A DNA stretch of 64,000 nt, taken from Ananas comosus (taxonomy: Eukaryota > Streptophyta > Magnoliopsida > Poales > Bromeliaceae). Below the pieces are notes generated by a model that was not told where the DNA came from, did not search any database, and saw only the letters and a list, made by a program, of their open reading frames with translations. How positions within the stretch are numbered: position 1 is the first letter of the stretch; the number at the start of each line of letters is the position of its first letter. Positions 13,561 to 25,639 of this stretch are shown here, one piece after another. The stretch covers positions 611,975-675,974 of the forward strand of contig NC_033641.1 in assembly GCF_001540865.1 (NCBI RefSeq), given 5' to 3'. A program made the position numbers and the translations under genes.

Positions 13561-13880
13561 ATGCGTGGCGCGGTGCGGTGCGGGTTAAAATGGATTGGGT
13601 TCGGGTTGGGTTCGCGATCGAACCGCATCCGCATATGTTGTATTATTGGGCTCCCTCCGATGGATTATTTTATTATTGTTATTTACTTTTGTATAATTAA
13701 AGCTCTATTTACGTGCAGTGGAAAAGTATGATGAAAAATACCATGCCTATTTTTAAACAAAATATTATTTTCGGCGTATTGTAATAAAATAGTTATGATA
13801 CATCTCTGTGTACTTTTGGCGTAACTCCATTTTGGATAATAACAGTTTATAACTTTCGAAATTAAAATAATATCCTTTTA

Positions 13881-14524
13881 GGGCCCGTTTGGTTCGAGTT
13901 ATGTAATATTACAAAGTATCTCAACATATCTAGATATTTTGGATTTCGGCGTGAGATTACTACTGATGCTGCATTAGCGCGTTTGGTTTAATGCAGTAAT
14001 GTAATACTAGATTACAGTATTTATAGCATTAATACGTTTGGTTCAGTTTATAAAATTTAATAATCCTGACATAAAAGTATAGATTTTTTTCAAAATTACC
14101 CTTGTTGTGGTCATTTCAATATTATTTTTGGCAGAATATGACGAATGGAGGGAAGGAGATTATGATGATTACCTGGGAGGACGACGCAATAGAAGATGAT
14201 AGGTGTTCGTGCGCGAGAGAGAGAGAGAGAGAGAGAGAAAGTGGCGTGCGAGAGAGAGGGGGGAAGGAGAGAGAGAGATGAAAATAATACTGTTAATTAG
14301 ATTTGGGGTTGTTAGAGGGTAAAATTGTCATTTTACATAATATGTCGTATTAACGGGTTTCAGTAATGCAAGATACACGACCCCCCTCCCGTTAATATTT
14401 TTGATATAATCCTGCTCGATTTGTAATGCTACATTAACGACTAGATTACATGGCGGATTAACCAAACACAGTTATCCTGGCAGGATTGCCTGTAATCCTG
14501 GCAGGATAACTCGAACCAAACGCA
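13881..14524. mobile_element. PIF/Harbinger-like TIR element, non-coding
   Basis: The left end GGGCCCGTTTGGTTCGAGTT is mirrored at the right by AACTCGAACCAAACGC, and TTA flanks both ends (13878-13880 and 14525-14527), the target preference of PIF/Harbinger elements. The interior has a GA-rich patch near 14216-14280 and no transposase, so it is a deletion derivative or MITE. Confidence 0.65.
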
Positions 14525-15636
14525 TTAGGGTAATGTAAAATAATAAAATTTTGAATAAAAATAAGTTATGTCTAGAAATATCAACGGATTTGATTCGGGT
14601 GACTTTTTAAAAATCCAAATTCGAACCTGGCAGGTTTTGGAAATTCATATTCAAAATCAAAGTTGACAAAAAATTCAAAATTTGAAACCGAGAATCCAAA
14701 TACAAAATAATCATTTCTTTTTACCATATCTCAGAATATATTATGTTTAAATTTTAATTTTCAAAAATATAAATTTAAATATAACATCTTAACATTCATA
14801 TAGATTATATAATGTAAAATCTATTTCGGTTCGGATTCAGGTTCGGATCGAGTACAGACAAAATCTATATCCGGATTCCCAATTAGTTGGTTTTTTATTT
14901 TTTTTATACTCATTTCCAAAATCATATCTGTTCAGCAACGAGCATATTTGACCCTTTCAGATTTGAATTCGAATAAAATTTTGAATGATGTAACTTCAAA
15001 CTGGTATATTTCTTTTTCTCTCTCTCTTGTTTTTTCCCCTTCTTTGTTTAGGTTTTCAACTCATGTAGTCCTTGGATTTAACTATAACAATTTACTTCCA
15101 AGAGTTTGAGTCTATTTTTAACTTCATTTTCAGAATTTCGATTTAGTCCACAAATTTGACCTTCATTTTAATCTCGTCCTCAACAAACTTAATTTATCGA
15201 AGCAAAATCCAAAGCCATTAATTAACAAGCCAAAGAAAAAAAAGTGAAAGAAGAAGAAAAAGAATACAAAAGCCAAAAGTGCTTAAAACACCCTTTTTCT
15301 CCCCTCAATTTCTGGTAAAAAGTTTACATCTTAAATACCGTAAAATCCCTCACAAACGCAACCTAATTTCCCCCTCCATCAAACAAGAACATCTCAATTT
15401 CTCGTAAAAGATTACAATCTTCAAGTACTGTAAAATTCCTCGCAAACATTTCCTTGCAGAATAAGCTGCAAAACTTGTGCTTTTTTATGCTGCTTCTTCC
15501 CCCCCCCATATCATCTAAAACTCTTCACTCGGGGGATTAAAATATCAGATACTACTATACAACAAGTTTCCCTTTAATTTAAGGGACAAATCCAAATCGA
15601 AGTATGCAGTGTGTAGGAACACTATCAATGATGTTG
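14525..15636. other. Intergenic stretch with a degenerate hAT-like MITE and GDPD1 3' UTR
   Basis: From 14571 the sequence TAGAAATATCAACGG resembles the terminal repeat of the hAT-like family at 23.7 kb, followed by scattered TTCGG words to about 14960: probably an old copy with a lost right end. The rest is AT-rich without a gene. The last 100-200 bases before 15637 are probably the 3' UTR of the minus-strand GDPD1 gene. Confidence 0.4.
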
Positions 15637-17533
15637 TTATTGCACCAGCTCTGGGATAAGCCTCAGCAGGAACGAAAGCTCGCGCTGTGAGAAGTTGGGC
15701 TTGGAATTAGGTTTATCACCATCTGCTTCTGCTGCTTCTGTTTCAGGGTTGATGAACTCCGACACCGCTTCGGTGATCTCCTGTACGAGGTCGACTATGA
15801 CTCCGTTGATCCCCATCAGGTGTTGGATGTACACCGCCTCCGGAACATTACTGTAAACAGACACAGCATGTTAGTTGCATCAGGAAGGGACCAGCTTCTT
15901 ATTATTACAGGATGAAACTGCAATGACTCAGGCTTACTTTAGTTGGCCATAAGTTAGGAGAGCGAGATTCGATTCTTTGATTCTGGGAATCGCCGACGGG
16001 TTTCTGAACACGGCTTTTACCTCCGATACGATCCCCTGCAAGCCGTTCGTGAGGCAATGCTTGATGGCCTCGTCGAGAGAATTCCTTCTGGCGTCGCCGT
16101 AGATCTCTGTCCCTCCATTTGTAAGGAAGAAGACCTGGTACAGGAGTTATATAAATCAATAACGATGTCGATATACTACACGAATCCCAATGCCTTCGAT
16201 TTATTAAACTGTATTGGTCTTTTACGTCATAGAAATGACGCGATTTGATCGAAACAACTGTATCCAACAACTATGACAAATATTGGTACCAAAATTGAAC
16301 ATTGAGAAAGTGAATGCACAGAATAGCTACTTACAGGATAAGTATTCTGCAATCTGCGCATTACCAGTGCCGCGTCAGGTTGGAAGCTGGAGAATATGAT
16401 GGGCCTTTCTTTAGCATACTTGAAAACCACCTGCTAAAACAAATAAACCGGCGATTAGGATCAAATCAAGTTCAATTCTCTAATACAATGAAAAGGACCA
16501 ATGCAACTAGAATATCCATAATGATAGAACATAATCATATTTCGGATAATACATTTCGGGAACAATCTTGTACATATTTCTACAGAACAAACCAAAAAGG
16601 TCCTTAACTAAAAGGTAGAATAGTAAACTCAAGCCATTGAAGTGCGCGGCAATACGGAACAGAGAAAAGATATAGAGAGGGGGAAATCAACCTCTAAGAT
16701 GACTAGAAGAATGTGGGCAAGCTCTTCCTCTTGGTACACAAGATTGTCATCAAACTTCAACTCTATGTTGAAGCCCAGGTGGGAATCCACCCTCTCAAAG
16801 GCTTCTTGTAGTGTGCAAAAAGGGTCATCAGATTCCACATTCCAATTTAAAACCCTCCCATCTTTGGTCTTTCTAAGCAGTGGCTTTCCTACCTAAGCTC
16901 ACAAATAAAAACATAAAATCAGAATTATTAATTTGCAAAAGCCATTAGTATTATTAATTAAATTGCTACAATTTCAATTATTAATTGGTTCTTTTTTTTT
17001 TTTGCATGCTGCTGCAAATTAATATGCAAAATTGCACAAATAAAAAGAAAGTTGGCATTTGCATGCGTATCAGTGCAAATATAGATAGTATGCATGCAAA
17101 GAAGATTTTTCCGTAGATACCCCTGGCAAGGCATGCAGGGGAGGCAAACAAAATTTTCACCATTTGGACTATTACACCCTGTCAACCTTTTGCAATAATC
17201 TATGGTTTATGTAGAATGAAAACAATACGAATTATTAAATAAAGATCAAAGATGTTTAAATATAATTAAAAATACTTATATTTCACGGATAAAAGGTATA
17301 TATTAGCAAAATATATACACATTTGGAGAAAAATATTTAATAACTAAAGCTTCATAATTAATTATATTAAATTTTTTGATAAGATAGGATAGAGGAGAGA
17401 GAGTGTTCACCTTCCCACGTTCCTTTTGTGGCCCATAGGAAAGAAACTCTTCCAAGTTTAGCTCTGTGACGCGCTTCTCAGACATTTGACCCTAAATTAA
17501 TTTAAAGAGCGAAATTAGTACTACTACTACTAC

Positions 17534-17564
<31 letters not shown>

Positions 17565-19512
17565 TTTGAGAAAAGAGTAGAATAATTGATGTGAAATAAT
17601 AATTGCAAATAATGATTGGATTGGAAGGGAATCTTACATTCTCTTCTGTGAGTATAAAGTTGTCGTGGAAGATGATTGGACAGTCATCTTTGGTCACCTA
17701 CAAAAATGGCATTCTCTTCTAAGCTTCTACCTAATTAATTATACCAAAAAAAAAAGGAAAAAAATACATGTAGAATATTTTAGTATATACTTTAGAATAC
17801 GTAGCATGAAACATTTGGAAAATGAAGCAAAATATATTTATGTGTCTACTCAACAAATATATTTTAGTCTTTTTTTTTGAGGCATCGCATAAAAGAGATA
17901 TGAAACGTGCAAATAATCTTCAAGTGTTGATATTAATGAATATATATTGAGTACGTACAAATCACATAAGATAAATATGACCATCTCAATTTGAAGCTAT
18001 TTAAAGCACTTTCTTTTTATTAAAAAAAAACTTGGACCACCAACTCTAATCTAATTCCATTAATAATATTTTGTAAATTAAAATTCTTAATATAACCTTG
18101 GTGTTGGTTACCAACCAAGTTTTAGTGAGTTAAAACCCTATAAAACTTTTTTGAACTACAAACCATTTTGAATCTTTCAAAATTTTAATTTTATTATTTA
18201 ACATTTCAATTTGTTTAATTTGAATTAGTCAGTGGCATTTCAACTTTAAAATTCAAATATATATCAATTATTTTACAAATTTAATTAATATATTTTGTAT
18301 AATTCTCATAATAATTTTAAAATCAAAAGTACCGACAAATTAATAGATTGAATATTAAACTTAAAATTTTAAAAAATTGAATAATTGAGTAAAAATGGAC
18401 TACAATTCAGATAAGTACCATAGCTTTTAACCACCTACTCTAATCAAAAGCCATTAATAATATTTTTTGTAACTTTTTTTTTAACGTAAAGTTCTTAATA
18501 TAGCCTTTTTGGTGTTTGTTACCCAGCCACGTTTTTGGTAATAACGGGGATTGATGATTGTACACCGTGTACGGCTCATCAACGGTCAGATCACGATGTG
18601 AACCCATCAAGGTGATGTTTTAACGAATCACCACCACCTCATCCTACGATCCTATCCGTTAATTCTTTGAAATCCTACGGTCGTAAACTCGATAATACAT
18701 CACGCGAACACCGATCAAACGGCGCTCGTCTCGCCACGTGGCGCACTCTGACGAGAGGTCGTCGCCCTCTCCCGCGTTCTCCGGACAAGGCCACGTGACT
18801 CTCCCCCTCTTCTCCCCGCCTTATCCACTACCGCGTAACCCCGCGCAGCTTCTCGTACGATCCCCACCGTCCACGCGCTCGCCTCCGCCACGCGGCGCAA
18901 TCCTAACCCTCCATCACCTGGCGAACAAAGCGCGGCGGCGTCGTGCGCCGCGTACCTTCCCCTCCCGTCCCAAAACGAAACCTATTCCCTGGACCGGGTC
19001 CGCCACGTCATCCGTTGACCCCCTTCAAGCAACATCGACCGTCCGTCTCACCTTAGCTCAATCCTCACCGTACAAAAAATCAAATTACTTTAAATTTTTA
19101 AAATTCCAAGAAAACTTGGATTCCCATCTTTTACGGGCGTTCCACGGGCGACGTGGCGGACAGGGTCCACGCAAAAAAAAAAAAAAGCGTTGAAGAAAAT
19201 AAAAAAACGACAACGGCGATCGGAGAAGACGACGAAGAAGACGACGGAGAGGTACGAAACGAAACCCTAACGGCGTCGATCGAGGAAGTGTATGTACCTG
19301 GACGTCGAATTCGACGAAGTCGACGGGGAATCGCCCGGCCTCGTTGAAGGAGAGGACGGAGTTCTCCTTGATCTCCCGCATCCGACGGTCGGGAGAGGCC
19401 AGCGCGTTCATCCCCTTCCCCCGGTGCCCGATCACCGCGAATCTCGCCGGTTTCAGCGCCGATCTCACCATCTCCGCCCCTGCGATGAACGGCCACGAAT
19501 CCCCCTTGGGAT

Positions 19513-19574
<62 letters not shown>

Positions 19575-19707
19575 AGATATCGAGGAGGAGGAGGAGGAGG
19601 AGGAGGTTACCGCGAATTCCGGCATGTGCAGCGGCTGCAGGGGCCGGAGCTGGAGCAGGGCCTCTTGGGGAGGGAGAGGGAGCGGAGGCGAGCGGAGGGG
19701 TTTCCAT
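15637..19707 (-). CDS. GDPD1: Glycerophosphodiester phosphodiesterase, GDPD1 type
   Basis: Eight exons on the minus strand: 19611-19707, 19298-19479, 17638-17697, 17411-17491, 16692-16892, 16335-16430, 15938-16134, 15637-15850. The phases join into 375 residues. The GDPD signature is complete: HRG in VIGHRGKGMN, E-x-D in FVEFDVQ, and HD in PIIFHDNF, the metal and catalytic residues of this family. Further family blocks are IELKFDD, IFSSFQPDA, LQGIVSEVKAVFRNP and MGINGVIVD. The N-terminus (about 45 residues, rich in Ala, Pro and Ser, no acidic residues early) looks like a plastid transit peptide; Arabidopsis GDPD1 is plastidic and releases glycerol-3-phosphate from glycerophosphodiesters during phosphate starvation. 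Location and role here are by homology. Exon 6 has a tandem NAGNAG acceptor. Intron 2 is long (1.6 kb) and GC-rich in its 5' half as transcribed. Confidence 0.95.
18540..19200. promoter_or_regulatory. GC-rich segment of GDPD1 intron 2 with G-box cores
   Basis: This part of the intron is much richer in GC than the AT-rich remainder. It carries palindromic CACGTG cores at 18735-18740 and 18792-18797, and an ACGTGGC element near 19151. G-box/ABRE motifs are known bZIP and bHLH sites. An intronic enhancer or alternative promoter is a guess; no transcript evidence is available. Confidence 0.25.
19514..19606. repeat. (GA)n and (GGA)n repeats in GDPD1 intron 1
   Basis: About 29 GA units (19514-19572) followed by GGA units (19582-19606) fill most of the 131-bp first intron. 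On the sense strand of GDPD1 this is a pyrimidine tract close to the acceptor. Confidence 0.9.
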
Positions 19708-20000
19708 TGCATCGGGACTAAGCTAGGATCGGCGAGGCTAAACCCTAAAAACCCTAAACCACCTACCCCCCCCCTGAGTGAANAGAGAGAGAGAGAGATT
19801 AGGGTTAGGGTTAGGGTTTGAGGGGGATGGATCGAGGGGAGGGGATGATTATAAAGGAGAAGAGGGGGGAGGGGGGGGGGGAATAAGAATATTCGGGGTA
19901 GGAGTGGGAATAAGCGAAGAGGGTAGGGGCGGAATAAGAAGAGGGGGGGGTTTATGCCTCGGGATATTCCGTGGGGCCCACCGCCGTCGCCGTTAGGCCG
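19708..20000 (-). promoter_or_regulatory. GDPD1 5' UTR and promoter with telomere-like repeats
   Basis: Telobox-type runs occur at 19737-19760 (two AAACCCTAA-like units) and 19799-19820 (three TTAGGG-like units) just upstream of the start codon, followed by a purine-rich region. One undetermined base (N) at 19783 lies between them, so local order may be uncertain. Confidence 0.4.
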
Positions 20001-21203
20001 TTGGGGGGAGGGAGACGTTTGTCACGTTTCGAACTGGAATCGGAGGAGACGGTCGGAATATTCCGTTAGATTCGACGTTAACGTCTATTTCTTGTGGCGA
20101 ATTGTACGCATAGTCCCTGTACTATTGGCTATTTCGAAATCGACTCCTCACCCACATGGCCACATTGCTCCAAACAAAACGTGGAAAATTAGTCCCCACA
20201 AAAAAAATTTCATGAAAAACACCTTTTTTTTTCCCCTACAATTTTTATTTTTTGGATCGAATTAAAAAAACATAAATATTACTTTTTCATATAATCTGAA
20301 AAAAAAACAAAAAACTATAGTTTCTTAAAATCAAATAGGAGAAAATACTTTTCCAATCAAAAAATTATTTTTAATATTTTTTTAAAAAATCAAACAACCC
20401 CTTAACTATTTTTCTTTTGATCAAATTTTTTAATTTGCGTATTTTATCAAATTCAAAGACTTTAATTGATCATAACGGTTAGCTTACTTAATTAAATTAG
20501 GAAAATAATCAATATTTTGAGAAAACTATTGATTTTATAGTTAAAAAAAAACAAATAAATTAAAAAAAAAAACCAATCTTCTTTCAAAATTTCATATAGT
20601 TGAGGGGTGTCTTCATAAAATGTATAGTTTCGGGGCGCATTTCAGAACCGTCTATAGTTGAGGGGTCTCCATACATTTTTTCCGCCAATTTATATATTCG
20701 CGCCATTTCGCTGTGTCCGGATTGGCCTAATCCATTGACACGTCGGATTCGCGTCGGATGGCGGGGGATTCGGTGAAGCGTCTCCGTTAATTTGGACCGT
20801 TTGATTTTCCTTTTTGTTTTATTATTAATGGACGGTCTATATTAATTTGACTTGATTGGGTCACCAAATTATTCTACAAACCAAACTCTAATAAATTCTC
20901 AAAATATTAAAAAAATAAAAAAATAAAAAGTTTTAAGTGTATTAGAGATTTTATGCTCATCTAATCGACAAAGAATCCATTTCCTCATCGACATCGGTTG
21001 AAAATATCGACGGTGATACGACAAAGAATACCTACTTTTAAACATAATATGTATTGTAATTTAACTAGTGCAGTATTTATCTTGTAATATGATAGATTTG
21101 GTCGAGCCTAAATATTCTGATGGGCCTGATTCGATTGAATATTTGAATACTCTTTGATCACATCTAGGCTAAAATTAAACTTTCTATAATTATTCGACAT
21201 GAA
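19988..21203 (+). repeat. 1.2-kb tandem duplication, copy 1
   Basis: Runs from the CCGTTAGGCCGTTGGGGGGA region to ATTATTCGACATGAA. It matches 21205-22417 nearly base for base at an offset of 1217, with scattered substitutions and small indels. It is non-coding. The two copies meet at an N. Confidence 0.9.
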
Positions 21204-21204
21204 N

Positions 21205-22417
21205 CGCCGTTAGTCCGTTGGGGGGAGGGAGACGTTTGTCACGTTTCGAACTGGAATCGGAGGAGACGGTCGGAATATTCCGTTAGATTCGACGTTAACG
21301 TCCATGTATTGTGGCGAATTGTACGCCTAGTCCCTGTACTATTGGCTATTTCGAAATCGACTCCTCACCGACATTGCCCCAAACAAAACGTGGAAAATTG
21401 GTCCCCAAAAAAAAAAATTCATGAAAAACACCTTTTTTTTTTTCCTTACAATTTTTATTTTTTGGATCGAATTAAAAAAACATGAATATTACTTTTTTAT
21501 ATAATCTGAAAAAAAATAAAAAACTATTTTTTCTTAAAATCAAATAGGAAAAAAAGCTTCTTTAGTCAGAAAATTATTTTTTAATATTTTTGTAAAAATC
21601 AAACAACTCCTTAACTATTTTTCTTTTGATCAAATTTTTTAATTTGCGTATTTTATCAAATTCAATGACTTTAATTGATCATAACGGTTAGCTTACTTAG
21701 TTAAATTAGGAAAATAATCAATATTTTGAGAAAACTATTGATTTTATAGTTAAAAAAAACAAATAAATAAATAAAAAAACCAATCTTCGAGTGGTCTATC
21801 TCAAAATTTCGTATAGTTGAGGGGTGTCTTCATAAAATGTATAGTTCCGGGGCGCATTTCAGAACCGTCTATAGTTGAGGGGTCTCCATACATTTTTTCC
21901 GCCAATTTATATATTCGCGCCATTTCGCTGTGTCCGGATTGGCCTAATCCATTGACACGTCGGATTCGCGTCGGATGGCGGGGGATTCGGTGAAGCGTCT
22001 CCGTTAATTTGGACCGTTTGATTTTCCTTTTTGTTTTATTATTAATGGACGGTCTATATTAATTTGACTTGATTGGGTCACCAAATTATTCTACAAACCA
22101 AACTCTAATAAATTCTCAAAATATTAAAAAAAATAAAAATAAAAAGGTTTTAAGTGTATTAGAGATTTTATGCTCATCTAATCGACAAAGAATCTATTTC
22201 CTCATCGACATCGGTTGAAAATATCGACGGTGATACGACAGAGAATATCTACTTTTAAACATATGTGTTGTAATTTAACTAGTGTAGCACTTATCTCATA
22301 ATACGATAGATCTGGTCAAGCCTAAATATTCTGATGGGCCTGATTCGATTGAATATTTGAATACTCTTTGATCACATCTAGGCTAAAATTAAACTTTCTA
22401 TAATTATTCGACATGAA
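21205..22417 (+). repeat. 1.2-kb tandem duplication, copy 2
   Basis: Second copy of the preceding unit, beginning directly after the N at 21204 and ending at the same CGACATGAA. Both copies contain the same pair of 'agtccctgtactattgg' and 'agttgaggggtgtctt' stretches. True tandem duplication and a mis-joined pair of haplotypes are both possible. Confidence 0.9.
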
Positions 22418-23600
22418 GAATTTAAGATTTCACTTAATTGATACGTAGAGGTGGTGGATTATGATCGAAAAATTAGTAGTTCAAAAGGTTCGTTACTGGT
22501 GAAATTTTGTATTTCAAGAGCCATCAAATTATTTAAATTAAATAAATTGAAAGATTGGATGCTAAAATTAAAATTTTAAAAGGTTGGATAGTGGAATTAA
22601 AATGAACCAGAGTTCAGATAAATTTTTTTTTTATATATATTTCTACCAAAATATAATTTAAAAATTTGGTGCTAAGAAGTATAGAATATTTCTAGAAGAT
22701 AAGGAGTGCATGTTGGAAGATTCTCCAAACATGCATGAAACATGTATGATCTTGCACTTTCCAGAAAGATAAAGAAAGATAAGCTCAAACACATGTTGGA
22801 TTTCACCCTTCTCTTTTTGTCACTTTTACCATAACTTGGTTTTATATCTTAATTAATATATATTACTTTAATTTTGCTATTCTTTTGTACCCACTACCAA
22901 GAAAGAAAAACCCCTTGTTATATATGTGGGGATTGATAAGTTTCATTTTGGACCATTTTAATGTTTATCCATCTTAGAGACTGAGGTTATTGAATTGGTA
23001 TTTGAGTGGAGAGATATTTAAAAAGTTTTTAATTTTTTGTTGGATTAGAATCAGAAACTTCAAATCGAAGATTCTTTTATTGGAGCTCCCAAATTAATGA
23101 ATGAAGAAACTGTTAAAATTTATTAGGATTTTGGTGATTTAAAATTTTTTAGGCCTCTTGGGCAGCACAATATTTAATGGGCCTTTTCTAGAAGCTTAAC
23201 TAAAGTTTTCATATACGAGGTTTAGTCCCACATTAAAAATTAAAAATGAGTTGTTGTGATTTATGTATTGCCTCATTCCTCAAGTTAGTTGTTTGGAAAA
23301 AAATGAGAGTTATACTCTCAATTAAACGCACGCACGACATGAGCACAAGCCGAGCCGGGCGGGCGGCGGCGCCCGTGGTTTGCACATGGAATTAATGCGC
23401 TGAAACAAAATTCTTACTTTGATTATATATATTGGAGGAGGTTGTGTTGAGTTTAGCTATAGTTCTAAATTTTTTTTCCGTATAGTTCTAAATTTTTAGC
23501 CGCGTTGGTGGCCGTTGAAAACCCCACAAATTTGAAAAAATGTTGTAGAGTTTGTAGCCAAATCGAATATATTAATAAATAAAAAAAGAACTTCACGCTA
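22418..23600. other. AT-rich intergenic DNA without recognisable gene
   Basis: No coding frame or RNA gene is supported. A short GC-rich patch lies near 23340-23390. Confidence 0.4.
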
Positions 23601-24293
23601 TATTTAAAATGTATCAATTCAGTACCCCTTAATTTCATTTTTCTTTTTTTATTATCCTCTCCGCTATTTTTTTTTCGTTAAATCAGTGACAAAATTAAAA
23701 CTAAAAAGTACTAAAGTAAATATTCGATAAATTTAGGTGGGATATCTAGGGATGTCAATAGGTATGAATACCCGAAAAATTATCCGAACCCGAATCCGAA
23801 TGGGACGGGTTTACCCGAGCTAAACGGGTTGGATTCAGTTACGGGTATAGAAAATAAAAACTCGACGGATATGGATATGGATATGGATTTTATATTTACC
23901 CGACCTGAATCCGAACCCGACCCGAATCCGAACCCGAACCCAAACCCGAATAAATTATATATATATACATAATTTATTTTTATTTATTTATATAATATAT
24001 AAAATATTTAATAATTTTTATTTCTTTGATTTTTATTTAACAGTATGAATTTTTAAAACCCGTCGGGTTCGGGTCCGGGTTCGGATTTCGGGTTTTTGGT
24101 CGGGTACGGATATGGGTATGAATTTTTAAAACCCGTCGGGTTCGGATTTGGGTACGGATTTTAATTTGATTTTCGGGTTCGGGTTCGGGTTCGGGTTTTT
24201 AAAAACCCGACTCAAACCCGATCCGTTGACATCCCTAGGGATATCCGAAGTTTTTTATATATAATTTAACGAAATTTTGGTGGAGAAGCTGAC

Positions 24294-24337
<44 letters not shown>

Positions 24338-24420
24338 AAATAAATTAATGCACTTTAAATTATAGAGTATTAAAGAGAAAAAATGCGAAACGAGGGACGC
24401 TATTTAAAATTTATCCATAA
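23600..24420. mobile_element. Degenerate Harbinger-like MITE interrupted by a hAT-like MITE
   Basis: The sequences at about 23600-23746 and 24238-24300 align with the interior of the MITE at 25274-25628 (shared AAATCAGTGA, TATATAATTTAA and related blocks). The outer ends are eroded. The interruption at 23747-24237 is described separately. A (TA)n tract at 24296-24334 lies in the right part. Confidence 0.5.
23747..24237. mobile_element. hAT-like MITE rich in ACCCGA/TCGGGT repeats, 491 bp
   Basis: Terminal inverted repeats TAGGGATGTCAA and TTGACATCCCTA, flanked by a perfect 8-bp duplication GGGATATC (23739-23746 and 24238-24245). The 8-bp duplication and the TAGGG terminus fit the hAT superfamily. 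The left arm is rich in CCCGAA words and the right arm in TTCGGG words, so the whole element can fold on itself. It has no coding capacity. Confidence 0.8.
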
Positions 24421-24769
24421 ATAAATAAACAAAAATAGGTGGTCAAAGGTGACAAGGCGTTGAACGCGTGCCGCTTTCTTAGGTGGACAAATGCTTGTTT
24501 ATTTATTTATTATTTTTTTTTGTCTCCTTATTTTCTCCAACACTTTTGGACTAGTTTACCAATAATAAAATTTGAATTTGAATTCTAATTTTTTAAGATT
24601 TATTTTTTGTCAAAATTAGTAGTTGTTATCTTAGATGCTGTTTAAGACGTCGAAAGAATGAATTAATTTCTGCGTGCGCATTTCAAAATAGATAAGTATA
24701 ATAGAAGAACAATGGCAATATTTTTCACTTTTTTTTAAAAACAAAAAATTTGCGCTGAAAAATATAAGG

Positions 24770-25260
24770 GCTAATTGCAACATTGGCCCCCAACCTTTTC
24801 ATTTTTGCAACCTGGCTTTTTACTGTTACTTGGATTTTTAAAAAATATTCTCGAAAATGATCTTCGGACTAAAAAGAGTTTTATTCTTCTGTTTGGTCAT
24901 CAGAGAAAGTGATTTTCTAGAAAAGCTTTTGCAAATTCCATGGAAAACAAATATTTTGATTTTAGAATTTTCTATCTGAAGAACAAAACTGTGAAAACGA
25001 ATATTTTCTATGAAATACTCTTTTTTTCTGAAAACTAATTTTCTCTGATTTTTCGCGAAACCAAACACCCAAATTGGGATAATTTTTACAAGACTTAATC
25101 GAAACAAATAATAAAAATTGGGATCAGCGGAAAAAAAAAAAAAAGGTTGGGGAAAGCCCAAAGATTTTTGTAGCCCAACGGGCTGGGCCCCCACCAAGAT
25201 CTTCCTCGCGATCCGTGCCGCGGGTAATGTTAAATCACACATATTGGGCTAAATGGTCCC
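24770..25260. other. Degraded repeat sequence, no gene
   Basis: The opening (GGGCTAATTGCAACATTGGC) resembles the left end of the element at 43074, but I found no matching right end. A 134-codon minus-strand frame here has no family resemblance and an AT-rich composition. Confidence 0.3.
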
Positions 25261-25273
25261 TCTATACATTTTA

Positions 25274-25628
25274 GGGAAAACTTCAAAAACCCCCTCTGTG
25301 GTTTCGTAGTTTCTCACTTTGCCCCCCTGTGATTTAAAATGTATCAATTTGCCCCCTGTGGTTTCTTTTTTCTCTTTTTCATATCAATTTCATTATATTT
25401 TTTTCCTTAAATCAGTGATAAAGTTAAAATTAAAGGGTACTAAAGTGAATATTTGATAAATCTAGATGAGTATCTGAAGTGTTTTGTATATAATTTAATG
25501 AAATATTAACGAAAAATCTATCGAAAAGATAAAAACAAAACCACAGGAGGGCAATTTGATACATTTTAAACCACAGGGGGGCAATGTGAGAAACTATGAA
25601 ACCAAAGGCGGGGTTTTTGAAGTTTTCC
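25274..25628. mobile_element. Harbinger-like MITE, 355 bp, long terminal inverted repeats
   Basis: The left end GGGAAAACTTCAAAAACC is mirrored by GGTTTTTGAAGTTTTCC, and the inverted similarity extends for about 70 bases with a few mismatches. TTA lies on both sides (25271-25273 and 25629-25631). Non-coding. Confidence 0.75.
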
Positions 25629-25639
25629 TTACATTAATC

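Noticed and set aside
13386..13700. Poly-Gly frame of 104 codons
   Set aside because: Translation of the GGC/GGA repeat in the UTP7 promoter region.
19292..19726. Plus-strand frames with Arg-Glu repeats
   Set aside because: Antisense of GDPD1 exons 1-2 plus the GA microsatellite.
24838..25242. 134-codon minus-strand frame
   Set aside because: AT-rich repeat DNA with no similarity to a known family and no splice partner.
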